DNA from: an uncultured bacterium
Lineage (GTDB): Bacteria > Cyanobacteriota > Vampirovibrionia > Gastranaerophilales > Gastranaerophilaceae
Direction: 5' to 3'
Length of the DNA stretch: 64,000 nt
NCBI GenBank assembly: GCA_905216055.1
Contig: CAJMSH010000001.1
Coordinates: forward strand, 124,001 to 188,000
This document shows, piece by piece, positions 42,378 through 52,584 of the stretch; the first letter of the stretch is position 1, and each line of letters begins with the position of its first letter. The position numbers and the translations under genes are program-made. The notes beneath the pieces are model-generated. The model saw nothing but the letters and a program-made list of their open reading frames with translations, was not told the origin of the DNA and searched no databases.

Positions 42378-43679
42378 ATGGCGGAAGTAAATGTAATAGG
42401 TGCAGGCTTAGCTGGAAGTGAAGCAGCCTTGCAACTTGCAAAACGAGGAATAAAAGTTAATTTATATGAAATGCGTCCTAAAAAAACAACAGGTGCGCAT
42501 AAAACAGATAAATTTGCTGAATTTGTATGTTCAAACAGTTTGGGGGCAGGGGATTGTTCTAACGCTTCAGGACTGTTAAAAAAAGAAATGGAGCTTTTAG
42601 GCGGTGAGCTTATAAAAATTGCAAGGGAGTGCGCTGTTCCTGCGGGTAATGCTTTGGCTGTAGATAGAGAATTGTTCTCCCAAACTGTTACAAAAAGGAT
42701 TGAAGCGGATGAAAATATTAATATTATAAAGGAAGAAGTTACATCAATTCCAGACGGGTTTACTATTATGGCATCAGGCCCTTTAACATCTGAAAAATTA
42801 GCGGATTCAATAAAAGAATTTACCCAAAGCGAGCACTTGCATTTCTTTGATGCTATTGCACCTATTGTTGAAAAAGACAGTATTAATTTTGACAAAGCTT
42901 TTTGGGCCAGCAGATATGATAAAGGTGAGGCTTCATATATAAATTGTCCGATGAATAAACAGGAGTATGAAAATTTTTATAATATTTTGATTAATGCTCC
43001 AAAAATTGAATTAAAAGAGTTTGAAAAGAATGCGAAATTCTTTGAAAGTTGTTTGCCCATAGAGGTTTTGGCATCTCGTGGGGTTGATACTTTAAGATTT
43101 GGGCCTATGAAACCTGTTGGACTTGTTGATAAAAGAACCGGAATAGAAAATTATGCTGTTGTTCAATTAAGACAGGATAATTCTGCTAAAACTTTATTCA
43201 ATTTAGTAGGATTTCAAACAAATTTGAAATGGGGAGCTCAAAAAGAATTGCTCCAATCGATTCCGGGGCTGGAAAATGTTAATATCGTTAGATATGGAGT
43301 AATGCATCGAAATACTTTTATAAATTCTCCAAAAATTTTAAATCCGTCTTTGCAAACAAGAAAACGTCAGGACTTGTTTTTTGCAGGACAATTAACAGGA
43401 ACTGAAGGTTATACAGAATCTATTGCAACTGGCATGCTCGCAGGTATTAATATGGCAAGATATATTAATAAAGAAGAGCTTTTAATATTACCTAAAGAAA
43501 CCATGCTTGGAGCTTTAACTCAATATATTTCTGACGAAAATCATACGAAGTTCCAGCCGATAAATTCTAATTGGGGAATTGTTACTCCTGTTGAATTGCC
43601 TAAAAAAGAAAGAAAAAATAAAAAATTAAAAGCAGAAATTATTGTTAAGCGTTCAATTGAAATATTAAAAGCATATTAG
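42378..43679 (+). CDS. trmFO: Folate/FAD-dependent tRNA (uracil-54-C5) methyltransferase
   Basis: Methylates U54 of tRNA to make the T-loop ribothymidine, using methylene-THF and FADH2. 433 residues, normal length. The N-terminal FAD site is VNVIGAGLAGSEAALQLAKR. FAEFVCSNSLGAGDCSNASG is the TrmFO signature with its catalytic cysteine, and FFAGQLTGTEGYTESIATG is the second diagnostic block. The gene appears leaderless (see its promoter). Its stop overlaps the convergent gene at 43676 by four bases. Confidence 0.96.
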   Translation: MAEVNVIGAGLAGSEAALQLAKRGIKVNLYEMRPKKTTGAHKTDKFAEFVCSNSLGAGDCSNASGLLKKEMELLGGELIKIARECAVPAGNALAVDRELFSQTVTKRIEADENINIIKEEVTSIPDGFTIMASGPLTSEKLADSIKEFTQSEHLHFFDAIAPIVEKDSINFDKAFWASRYDKGEASYINCPMNKQEYENFYNILINAPKIELKEFEKNAKFFESCLPIEVLASRGVDTLRFGPMKPVGLVDKRTGIENYAVVQLRQDNSAKTLFNLVGFQTNLKWGAQKELLQSIPGLENVNIVRYGVMHRNTFINSPKILNPSLQTRKRQDLFFAGQLTGTEGYTESIATGMLAGINMARYINKEELLILPKETMLGALTQYISDENHTKFQPINSNWGIVTPVELPKKERKNKKLKAEIIVKRSIEILKAY

Positions 43680-44317
43680 GCTTTTGTATCAATTTTAGTA
43701 TTTTGTTGAGGTTCTTTATCTTTTTTATGTTCAAGTCCAAGAACTTTAAGTACTGGGTGTATAAAGGCATGACTTACTTGTGGAGCTAAGATTGCGAGAC
43801 CAAGAACAGAGCCTATAATGTTGCTTAATTCAACTGCACCTTTCACATATACAAATTTGTCAGGTTTCTTTTTCTCCAACTCTTTTTGTAATGTTGTGTT
43901 GTATTTGTCCCTGATATTTGTGTTATCAATTAGCCGTTCTTTGTTGAGTGTACTCATTCTGTTTTTTACAGAAGGATTATCGGCAAGTTTTCTGTAATGC
44001 ATATATTCTTTGACATCTTTAAAATGTTCAAAGCCTTGAGTATTCTTAAATATATATTTTTTTGCAATTTGAAATCCGCCTTTTTTAAATACTGGAACAA
44101 TTAATGCCATATATACAGCTAAACAAGTTGCTTGATATAAGAATTCTTTTGCTGCAGCATATTGTTTTGTATCCGGATCGATATCTTTATCTATAAGAAT
44201 GAATCCAGGTCTGCCTATTGATTTTAAAGTAGTTTCAGCAGCAACTGATTGTGTTGTATTTTGAGCGATACTGGCCAGTTGTGAACTAGTTATAAAACTT
44301 TTTATTGCTCCAATCAT
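43676..44317 (-). CDS. Small membrane protein, paralogue of the next gene, unknown
   Basis: 213 residues. It shares a signature with the protein encoded just upstream: RPGFILIDKDIDPDTKQY here, RPTFTMMDKTENPETKKY there, each followed by a charged helix and a hydrophobic segment. Two hydrophobic stretches (LAVYMALIVPVFKKGG near 70-85 and IIGSVLGLAILAPQV near 165-185) suggest a bitopic or hairpin topology with a long charged loop between them. GGGAGG precedes the ATG, and it overlaps the upstream gene by four bases (ATGA), so the two are co-translated. Function unknown. Confidence 0.68.
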   Translation of the reverse strand: MIGAIKSFITSSQLASIAQNTTQSVAAETTLKSIGRPGFILIDKDIDPDTKQYAAAKEFLYQATCLAVYMALIVPVFKKGGFQIAKKYIFKNTQGFEHFKDVKEYMHYRKLADNPSVKNRMSTLNKERLIDNTNIRDKYNTTLQKELEKKKPDKFVYVKGAVELSNIIGSVLGLAILAPQVSHAFIHPVLKVLGLEHKKDKEPQQNTKIDTKA

Positions 44318-44865
44318 AAGCCTCCCACTCTCAAACCGCTTTGAGGTTTGTTGATAAATGTATTCATATTAGGATAAACATTATATTTTTGGGCCGTATT
44401 AGTTATTTTTACAGGATTTGATTGAGATGTAATGTCAATATTTTTCGGCTTGTTTTGTTCATTTTGCTTGTCTTGTGGAGATTTTAATCCTAATTTATTC
44501 ATTATTGGTTTAATTGCAACAGAACATAATGCAGGAATTACAACCAATGCAGCAGCACATACGCCCATGAACATTAGGTTTGTTTCTGCTCTTTTGGCTA
44601 GTCCTTCATTATTTTTAAAAATTCTTTTTGCACATTTCCCTGCAATTTCTCCGCATGTCCAATATGCCGGAATGGCAATTGCTTCAGTCAAGCCTTCTCT
44701 CAGTGCTGTATATTTTTTTGTTTCAGGATTTTCTGTTTTGTCCATCATTGTAAATGTTGGACGACAAATCCCCTTTACTGCCGCAATTGACATTACAACG
44801 TAAGTCGGTTTGTTGTTTTCGCCTAGTGATTTACAAGTCTTTTTTATTATATCTGTTATTGACAT
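44314..44865 (-). CDS. Small membrane protein, paralogue of the previous entry, unknown
   Basis: 183 residues from the ATG at 44865. MSITDIIKKTCKSLGENN is followed by the shared signature RPTFTMMDKTENPETKKY, then hydrophobic segments near 65-80 (AIAIPAYWTCGEIAG) and 100-125 (FMGVCAAALVVIPALCSVAI). A Lys/Asn-rich disordered tail ends in INKPQSGLRVGGL. It is co-translated with the gene at 43676. A looser form of the signature occurs in the 684-residue protein at 40041-42095, so the three probably belong to one lineage-restricted envelope family. Confidence 0.65.
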   Translation of the reverse strand: MSITDIIKKTCKSLGENNKPTYVVMSIAAVKGICRPTFTMMDKTENPETKKYTALREGLTEAIAIPAYWTCGEIAGKCAKRIFKNNEGLAKRAETNLMFMGVCAAALVVIPALCSVAIKPIMNKLGLKSPQDKQNEQNKPKNIDITSQSNPVKITNTAQKYNVYPNMNTFINKPQSGLRVGGL

Positions 44866-45006
44866 CGCTTTTCCCAAGCCCTATAAAACGGGTAAATATA
44901 TTTTTTTGCTAGTTTTGTTAACATATGTTATAATATTACGAAGAAATATTTAAAGCAAATGAACTTTTTTTTTTCGTTATCGTTATATAAGTATAGAGGT
45001 TACAAA

Positions 45007-45351
45007 ATGACTGATAAATGTACTAAATACGAAGCATTATTTACTTTCGGTAACGATGAAGCATTGAAAAAACATCTTGAAACCTGTGAGGATTGTAAAA
45101 AAGAACAGGAAATGATGGATAAAGTTTCTGGTTTGCTGGACGAGGTAAAACCTTATTACAAAGCTCAACGTTTAAATGTTGCAAAATTGAAAATGGCTTG
45201 TGCTGTATTTGCAATTTTATTTAGCGGAACAGCTTTGGGTATCGTAAATTTTAATACAGATGTGTCTGATACTATAAAATACGGTACGACTCTAAGTGCG
45301 GATGATTACGGGTTTCCTGTTGATTCGTACGGATTGTTAATGGTGGAATAG
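45007..45351 (+). CDS. Putative zinc-finger anti-sigma factor
   Basis: 114 residues. The N-terminal HLETCEDCKKEQEMMDKV contains the H-x(3)-C-x(2)-C motif of ZAS anti-sigma factors, with an earlier Cys at position 5. A single membrane helix follows (MACAVFAILFSGTALGIV, about residues 61-78), then a short extracytoplasmic tail. The start at 45007 has AGAGGT upstream. It precedes the ECF sigma gene by six bases, the reverse of the more usual sigma-first order. It would hold the sigma factor at the membrane until an envelope signal arrives. Confidence 0.8.
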   Translation: MTDKCTKYEALFTFGNDEALKKHLETCEDCKKEQEMMDKVSGLLDEVKPYYKAQRLNVAKLKMACAVFAILFSGTALGIVNFNTDVSDTIKYGTTLSADDYGFPVDSYGLLMVE

Positions 45352-45357
45352 TAGGTA

Positions 45358-45855
45358 ATGAATTTCAAAGAGCTTATAAAAAGCAATCAAAACAACGTAA
45401 GAAGTATAATACGACTTATTACAAACGAAACAAATGAGGATCTTGAACAAGAAGTGTATGTTAAGGTTTGGAAAAATGCCGATAAATACACTGAACAAGG
45501 TTCTTTCAAAAGCTGGATAAATACTATTGCAAAAAATGTTTCTAAAGATTATCTGAAATCGAAACAGAAGCGCAATCAGGATTGTCTGACAAACGATGAT
45601 GAGGTAATTAATACAGTAAAGGATAAAAAATCTACACCAGAATTAAGAGTAATATCAAATGACAGACAAAAAATAATTACAAAGGCTATAAATTCATTAA
45701 AGCCAAAATTCAAAGAAGTTATAATGTTATGCGAAATCTATGATTATTCTTATGAAGACGCAGCTTACAAACTAAAATGCCCGGTTGGGACTATAAAATC
45801 AAGGTTGTACAACGCCAAAAAAGAATTAGCAGTGATGTTAAAAGATTTAATGTAA
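45358..45855 (+). CDS. ECF-family RNA polymerase sigma factor
   Basis: 165 residues. Region 2 is recognisable as DLEQEVYVKVWKNADKYTE, then GSFKSWINTIAKNVSKDYLK. Region 4 is FKEVIMLCEIYDYSYEDAAY with KLKCPVGTIKSRLYNAKKEL (HTH). There is no extra C-terminal domain. It lies between the anti-sigma gene and a gene for a Spy-like periplasmic protein, so the three look like an envelope-stress operon. Confidence 0.9.
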   Translation: MNFKELIKSNQNNVRSIIRLITNETNEDLEQEVYVKVWKNADKYTEQGSFKSWINTIAKNVSKDYLKSKQKRNQDCLTNDDEVINTVKDKKSTPELRVISNDRQKIITKAINSLKPKFKEVIMLCEIYDYSYEDAAYKLKCPVGTIKSRLYNAKKELAVMLKDLM

Positions 45856-45874
45856 AAAGAAAGGAATTAAATTT

Positions 45875-46474
45875 ATGTTGAAAAAAAGTTTAATTATGGC
45901 TAGTGTATTAGTATTTGCAAGTTCTGCAATGTGTTTCGCAGCTGAAACAACAGCTCCTGCAGCAACTAAAGATACTCCGGCTGCAGTTTCTGCACCTGCT
46001 GCTCCAGAGGCTAAAAGACCTCCAAGAAATCCTGAATTCAAAAAACGTCAGGCTGAATTTGAAAAAAGATTAAAATTGACAGATGAACAAAAAGCTAAAA
46101 TTAAAGAAATGCACAAACAAAGCTTCGAACAAATGAAACCAATTATGGAAAAGATGAAAGAAAAACGTCAAGAAATTGAAGCTGTAAAACGTTCAAGAAT
46201 GGCAGTTCAAATGCAACAAGAAAAAATTGCAGAATTGCAAAAAGAAATCGGAGCACTAAAACGTGAAGCTCATGAATTGCGTATGCAAAATATGAAAAAC
46301 TTTGAATCTATTTTGACTAAAAAACAACTTAAAGAATTGAAAAAAATGAAAGAAGAAGGACGTAAAAACTTCGAAAAAAGACATAAAAGAGGCGGACACC
46401 CAGGCCCACGTCCGGGATTTGGCCCTGAAGGTCCTGCACCAATAGATGTTGCTCCTGCCGATGAAGCTAAGTAA
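45875..46474 (+). CDS. Spy/CpxP-like periplasmic protein with LTxxQ motif
   Basis: 199 residues. A signal peptide (MLKKSLIMASVLVFASSAMC, cleaved near CFA-AE) is followed by an Ala/Pro-rich spacer. A long basic helical region comes next, with the LTxxQ-type KLTDEQKAKIKEMHKQ (about 68-83) and a second copy in SILTKKQLKELKKMKEE. The tail is Gly/Pro-rich (GGHPGPRPGFGPEGPAP) with histidines that may bind metal. Spy and CpxP are periplasmic chaperones induced by envelope stress. Position after the sigma gene fits the same role. AAAGGAA precedes the ATG. Confidence 0.82.
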   Translation: MLKKSLIMASVLVFASSAMCFAAETTAPAATKDTPAAVSAPAAPEAKRPPRNPEFKKRQAEFEKRLKLTDEQKAKIKEMHKQSFEQMKPIMEKMKEKRQEIEAVKRSRMAVQMQQEKIAELQKEIGALKREAHELRMQNMKNFESILTKKQLKELKKMKEEGRKNFEKRHKRGGHPGPRPGFGPEGPAPIDVAPADEAK

Positions 46475-46507
46475 TCTTTCTGCATAATCTCCATATATAT
46501 ATAAATT

Positions 46508-46534
46508 AAGGGTTGATTTTTTATCAACCCTTTT
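46508..46534 (+). terminator. Terminator of the envelope-stress operon
   Basis: Ten-base stem AAGGGTTGAT / ATCAACCCTT with a T loop and T tail. Confidence 0.88.
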
Positions 46535-46561
46535 ATATTATTTATGTCAGGAGTTTTGAAG

Positions 46562-47482
46562 ATGAAAATAGCAGAGAATGTTTTAGATTTAATAGGTAGT
46601 ACACCTTTAGTAAAAATAAATAAGTTAAACTCAAATGGTTGTGCAACAATTGCAGCTAAATTAGAAAGCTTTAATCCGGCAGGTTCAATAAAAGATAGAC
46701 CTGCACTAAATATGATTGAAGATGCCGAAAAAAAAGGTCTTTTGACACCCGGTTCAGTTATTATTGAACCTACAAGCGGTAATACAGGTATTGGGCTTGC
46801 TATGGTATGTGCCATAAAAGGTTATAAGATGATACTTACAATGCCTGAAAATATGAGTTTGGAAAGACAAAAGTTATTGAAAGCTTATGGCGCTGAAATT
46901 GTTTTGACGGAAGCTTCTAAGGGAATGAAGGGATCTATAGATAAAGCAATGGAATTGAGAGAACAATTCCCTGATTCATTTATTCCTATGCAATTTAATA
47001 ACCCTGCAAATCCTGAAATTCATGAAAAAACAACGGCTGAAGAAATATGGAATGATACAGATGGCAAAGTTGATATAGTAATTGCAGGAGTCGGCACAGG
47101 CGGAACGATTACAGGTATTGGAAGGGGATTAAAAAAGAAAAATCCTAATATTCAAATAGTAGCGATAGAACCATTCAGATCTCAGGTTTTGGCAGGAAAA
47201 CCTGCTAATTCGCATGCAATTCAAGGAATAGGAGCAAACTTTGTCCCGAGAAATTTTGATAGAAGTGTTGTAGATATAATATATCCTGTTGGTGATATTG
47301 ATGCTGTTGAAACCGCAAGAAAATTGGCAACTGATGAGGGTATTCTTTGCGGAATTTCATCAGGTGCTGCGATGTATGCAGCTTTAGAATTTGCAAAAAT
47401 GCGTGATAACGAAGGCAAATTAATTGTTGTGATAATTCCGGATACAGGAGAACGTTATTTATCAAGTGTTTTATTTGACTAA
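46562..47482 (+). CDS. cysK: O-acetylserine sulfhydrylase (cysteine synthase A)
   Basis: A PLP enzyme that makes cysteine from O-acetylserine and sulfide. 306 residues. PLP Lys44 lies in FNPAGSIKDRPALNM, followed by EPTSGNTGIGLAMVCAIKG (substrate loop), GVGTGGTITGIGRGLK (phosphate cup) and CGISSGAAMYAAL. The C-terminal PDTGERYLSSVLFD is typical of CysK. The start at 46562 is fixed by CAGGAG eight bases upstream; an in-frame ATG at 46544 would include it. No cysE is adjacent. Confidence 0.95.
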   Translation: MKIAENVLDLIGSTPLVKINKLNSNGCATIAAKLESFNPAGSIKDRPALNMIEDAEKKGLLTPGSVIIEPTSGNTGIGLAMVCAIKGYKMILTMPENMSLERQKLLKAYGAEIVLTEASKGMKGSIDKAMELREQFPDSFIPMQFNNPANPEIHEKTTAEEIWNDTDGKVDIVIAGVGTGGTITGIGRGLKKKNPNIQIVAIEPFRSQVLAGKPANSHAIQGIGANFVPRNFDRSVVDIIYPVGDIDAVETARKLATDEGILCGISSGAAMYAALEFAKMRDNEGKLIVVIIPDTGERYLSSVLFD

Positions 47483-47488
47483 AAAAAT

Positions 47489-47515
47489 AAGGCTTGATTT
47501 TTTATCAAGCCTTAT
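47489..47515. terminator. Bidirectional terminator of cysK and groL
   Basis: Ten-base stem AAGGCTTGAT / ATCAAGCCTT with T/A runs on both sides, between convergent genes. Confidence 0.88.
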
Positions 47516-47544
47516 CTTTTTTATTTTTGTATTGATGAATTCGA

Positions 47545-49200
<1,656 letters not shown>

Positions 49201-49214
49201 TTACTGTATTGTCG

Positions 49215-49272
49215 TGCTGAAAATCGTTTTCAGCATTTGATAAACAAGAACTCCTGAAATAAATTCAGGGAG
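49215..49272 (-). promoter_or_regulatory. Two hairpins in the groS-groL intercistronic region
   Basis: TGCTGAAAA / TTTTCAGCA at 49215-49235, and CTCCTGAA / TTCAGGGAG at 49251-49272. Such structures can direct mRNA processing or differential stability of the two cistrons. The second shares the core CTGAAATAAATTCAGG with the inverted repeat at 49591-49650. Confidence 0.5.
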
Positions 49273-49280
49273 ATTGTTTA

Positions 49281-49565
49281 TTATTCAATAATTGCTAATG
49301 CATCTTTTACTGATAGAATTTTGTATTCTACGCCGTCCATTTTAATATCAGTTCCGGCATATTTTGCGTAAAGGATTGTTTCGCCAACTTTAACGTCCAT
49401 TGGTTCTCTTTCGCCTTTGTCGTTAATTTTGCCTGCGCCTACTGCAACAACTTCACCTTTTTGAGGTTTTTCTTTTGCGCTTTCAGGAATAAAAATTCCG
49501 CCTGAAGTTTGTTCAGTATCTTCAATAACTTTAATAACAATTCTGTCGCCTAATGGTTTTAACAT
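49281..49565 (-). CDS. groS: Co-chaperonin GroES
   Basis: 94 residues: [40 protein letters not shown] (mobile loop), [12 protein letters not shown] and [20 protein letters not shown]. Caps the GroEL ring. AAGGAGAG precedes the ATG. It is the first gene of the groSL operon. I see no CIRCE element (TTAGCACTC inverted repeat) upstream, so HrcA control is not evident. Confidence 0.97.
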   Translation of the reverse strand: MLKPLGDRIVIKVIEDTEQTSGGIFIPESAKEKPQKGEVVAVGAGKINDKGEREPMDVKVGETILYAKYAGTDIKMDGVEYKILSVKDALAIIE

Positions 49566-49590
49566 AATATTCTCTCCTTTTCTCCTAATC

Positions 49591-49650
49591 TGTCATTCTG
49601 AACTTATTTAAAAATCTTAAACCAGATCCTGAAATAAATTCAGGATGACA
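49591..49650. repeat. REP-like 60-bp imperfect inverted repeat
   Basis: The arms TGTCATTCTGAACTTATTT (49591-49609) and, as reverse complement, TGTCATCCTGAATTTATTT (49632-49650) differ at two positions. The centre holds a smaller CCTGAA...TTCAGG palindrome. Related TGTCATTCTGAA palindromes are common interspersed repeats in bacterial genomes. It lies in the 5' leader region of groS. Confidence 0.7.
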
Positions 49651-49777
49651 TGTACATTATATTTATATAACGGATTTGCAAAAAAATTAATTTTCTTAAG
49701 GAAAAATTAATTTTTTCTATTTAATTTGTCATCACTCGGGCTATAAACAAAATTTATATTTATGTTATCCTAAAACT

Positions 49778-51607
49778 ATGAAACGGGTTATTTATGTTAT
49801 CTTAGTTTTATTAATTGTTTTAGGACTTGGCAAGGCTTGTATAAGAGCTGATGTTGATGAAACTCAAAAGCCGGTCTTAAGACCAAAGTCAGAAATACTG
49901 GAAGAAAATTATCCATTAGAAAAAAATGTAACTATAAATGGGGTTGATTATCTTCAATCACAAGCACCTGTTGGAAAATTGGGAGGAACTTTTGTATCTT
50001 CAACTATCGGAGAAGGCCCAAAAACATTCAATCCGTTTAATTCAAAAGATAACATATCTTCTCAAATGTCTGAAATTATGTATGATGGACTTGTGACAAC
50101 TGATCCTGTGACGGGGGATACAATCCCTAAACTTGCCAAATCATTTACTGTGAATGGTAAAGAATATATTGTAAAATTAAGGCATGGTATAAGATGGTCT
50201 GACGGAAGACCGATTACTGCTGATGATGTCGTATTTACTTGGCAAAATATAATTTTAGACGGGTTTGGAAATACATCAATAAGAGATTCAATCGTAATTG
50301 ACGGGAAATTACCGACAGTTGAAAAGATTGATAATTATACGGTAAAATTTGTTACGCCTGAACCTTTTGCACCGTTTTTGAGAATGTTATCTTCTCCGAT
50401 TGCACCAAAACATGTTTTTGAACCTGCCGTAAAAAAAGGAAAAGCTTATTTTGAAGGTTTCCTTTCTACAAATACGCCGCCAAAAGATTTTGTAATATCA
50501 GGTGCGTTTAAATTAAAAGAATATGTCCCTGCTCAGAGGGTTGTGTTTGAAAGAAATCCTAATTATTACGTAATCAATAAAGATGGTAAAAAGCTTCCGT
50601 ATTTAGAAAAAATTGTATATTTAATTGTCGGTGATATAAACAATCAGGTTTTAAAATTTGAAGGCGGAGAATTAGATGAGATAAGCCTTCAAGGTGCAAA
50701 TGTTGCCAGATTTAAAGAAATGGAAAAACATGGTGATTTTACGGTTTATAACATAGGACCTGACACAGGAACTATGTATATTGCAATGAATATGAATAAC
50801 CGTAAAAATGATAAGGGAAAATATTATGTTGATCCTAAAAAGCAAGTGTGGTTTCAGGATAAAAATTTCCGTCAGGCAGTAGATTATGCGATTGATAGAA
50901 AAAATATGGTGTTTAATATTGCAAACGGGCTTGCAGAACCTTTGTTTACTCCAGAAACATTAAATTCAATATTCTTGAATAAAAGCTTGAAGGGTTATGA
51001 TAGAAATATTGAAAAGTCAAAAGAGTTATTGAAAAAATCAGGCTTTAGCTGGGATAAGGCAGGTCATTTGATTGACAAATTCGGAAATCATGTAGAATTT
51101 GATTTATATACAAATGCAGGAAATACCGAGCGTGAAGCCATCGGAGTTATGGTAAAACAAGATCTTGAAGATTTAGGAATGAAGGTTAATTTCAAACCGA
51201 TAGAATTCAATTCTCTTGTAAATAAACTTATGGCAACACTTGATTGGGATATGGTAATAATGGGATTTACTGGTTCACCTTTAGAGCCTAACGGGGGTAA
51301 AAATGTTTGGTTATCTGATGGTACTTTGCACATATTTAACCAAAGATTAGAAACAGATTTGAACAGTTCTCGATATGATTTCGAAAAACGTTTGGATTAT
51401 TTATATACTCAAGGGGCTTTAGCTACAAAATTTGAGGATAGAAAAAAATATTATGATGAATACCAAAAAATTGTGTATGATGAAAAACCGTTAATCTATA
51501 TTTATTCCCCAATCAGAATTGTTGCTTTGAGAAACAAATTCCAAAACATATATCCGACAAGTTTGGGAGGAGTAACTCATAATATAGAGGAGATTTTTAT
51601 AAAATAA
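49778..51607 (+). CDS. Peptide/nickel-type ABC transporter substrate-binding protein
   Basis: 609 residues of the SBP_bac_5 (OppA/DppA) family. An N-terminal membrane anchor or signal (VIYVILVLLIVLGLGKAC) has a cysteine at residue 21 that is only weakly lipobox-like. Then FNPFNSKDNISSQMSEIMYD, GLVTTDPVTGDTIPKLAKSF, RHGIRWSDGRPITADDVVFT (family signature), FRQAVDYAIDRKNMVFNIAN and LKKSGFSW follow. It captures oligopeptides or similar solutes outside the cell. TATCCT lies six bases before the ATG with no Shine-Dalgarno sequence, suggesting a leaderless start. It overlaps the permease gene by one base. Confidence 0.92.
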   Translation: MKRVIYVILVLLIVLGLGKACIRADVDETQKPVLRPKSEILEENYPLEKNVTINGVDYLQSQAPVGKLGGTFVSSTIGEGPKTFNPFNSKDNISSQMSEIMYDGLVTTDPVTGDTIPKLAKSFTVNGKEYIVKLRHGIRWSDGRPITADDVVFTWQNIILDGFGNTSIRDSIVIDGKLPTVEKIDNYTVKFVTPEPFAPFLRMLSSPIAPKHVFEPAVKKGKAYFEGFLSTNTPPKDFVISGAFKLKEYVPAQRVVFERNPNYYVINKDGKKLPYLEKIVYLIVGDINNQVLKFEGGELDEISLQGANVARFKEMEKHGDFTVYNIGPDTGTMYIAMNMNNRKNDKGKYYVDPKKQVWFQDKNFRQAVDYAIDRKNMVFNIANGLAEPLFTPETLNSIFLNKSLKGYDRNIEKSKELLKKSGFSWDKAGHLIDKFGNHVEFDLYTNAGNTEREAIGVMVKQDLEDLGMKVNFKPIEFNSLVNKLMATLDWDMVIMGFTGSPLEPNGGKNVWLSDGTLHIFNQRLETDLNSSRYDFEKRLDYLYTQGALATKFEDRKKYYDEYQKIVYDEKPLIYIYSPIRIVALRNKFQNIYPTSLGGVTHNIEEIFIK

Positions 51608-52584
51608 TGCAAATTTTTATATATATATTAAAAAGAATACTTCAAACAATTCCATTACTTATTATAGTTTCATTAATAAGCTTTTTTATAATACGTTTGT
51701 CACCTGTTGATCCTTTGGCAGAACTTAGACTTAACCCTTCTGTTTCAAAAGAAACTTTGCAAAAGGAAACCGAAAGATTAGGGCTTGATAAACCGATTAT
51801 TGTTCAATACGGCAAATGGGCAAAATCTTTTATTAAAGGTGATTTAGGTGTTACATCTAACGGTGAACAGGTTAGTACAAAATTAAAAGAACGTATTCCA
51901 AATACATTGTTATTAACGATTATCGTAATATTTTTATCGTGGTCAGTCGGTGTGCCTTTGGGAATTCTTGCAGCAATTTATTGGAAAACTCCTTTTGATA
52001 GAGTGTTAACTGTTTTGACTAGTATCGGGATGGCAATTCCATCATTTTTCTTTGCTGTTTTGCTGTTAATATTTGCGGTTAAGACGGGTTGGTTTCCTGT
52101 CGGAGGGCTTACAAGCTCTAATTTTATAGAAATGACTTTCCCGCAAAAGTTTTTAGATATTACTCATCATTTGGTTTTGCCTGTAACTGTTTTATTTACT
52201 TTATCTTTAGCAGGATTGCAAAGACAGATGAGAGGAAATCTTTTAGATGTATTGGATAGTGATTATGTAAAATTCGCAAGGGCTAAAGGACTTAGTGAAT
52301 TTAAGGTAATATTCAAACATGCTTTGAGAAATGCTGTTAATCCTTTAATTACACTTTTAGGATTTGAATTTGCAGGTCTTTTGAGCGGTGCTGCTTTGAC
52401 AGAATACGTGTTTCAATATCCGGGGCTTGGTCGTTTGATTTTGGAAGCTGTTTTGAAATCTGATATAAATCTTGTTATGGCTTCATTAATGATGGGGGCT
52501 ATAATGTTGATTTTAGGTAATTTGATTGCAGATATTCTGCTTATTATTACTGATCCTCGTATCAGAGAAGGGAGTCAGGCATGA
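51607..52584 (+). CDS. Peptide ABC transporter permease, OppB/DppB type
   Basis: 325 residues, six membrane helices. The N-terminal FIYILKRILQTIPLLIIVSL and FFIIRLSPVDPLAELR are typical of DppB. The EAA loop that contacts the ATPase is YVKFARAKGLSEFKVIFKHA followed by LRNAVNPLITLLG. It overlaps the binding-protein gene by one base and the second permease gene by four, so the three are translated as an operon. Confidence 0.94.
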   Translation: MQIFIYILKRILQTIPLLIIVSLISFFIIRLSPVDPLAELRLNPSVSKETLQKETERLGLDKPIIVQYGKWAKSFIKGDLGVTSNGEQVSTKLKERIPNTLLLTIIVIFLSWSVGVPLGILAAIYWKTPFDRVLTVLTSIGMAIPSFFFAVLLLIFAVKTGWFPVGGLTSSNFIEMTFPQKFLDITHHLVLPVTVLFTLSLAGLQRQMRGNLLDVLDSDYVKFARAKGLSEFKVIFKHALRNAVNPLITLLGFEFAGLLSGAALTEYVFQYPGLGRLILEAVLKSDINLVMASLMMGAIMLILGNLIADILLIITDPRIREGSQA

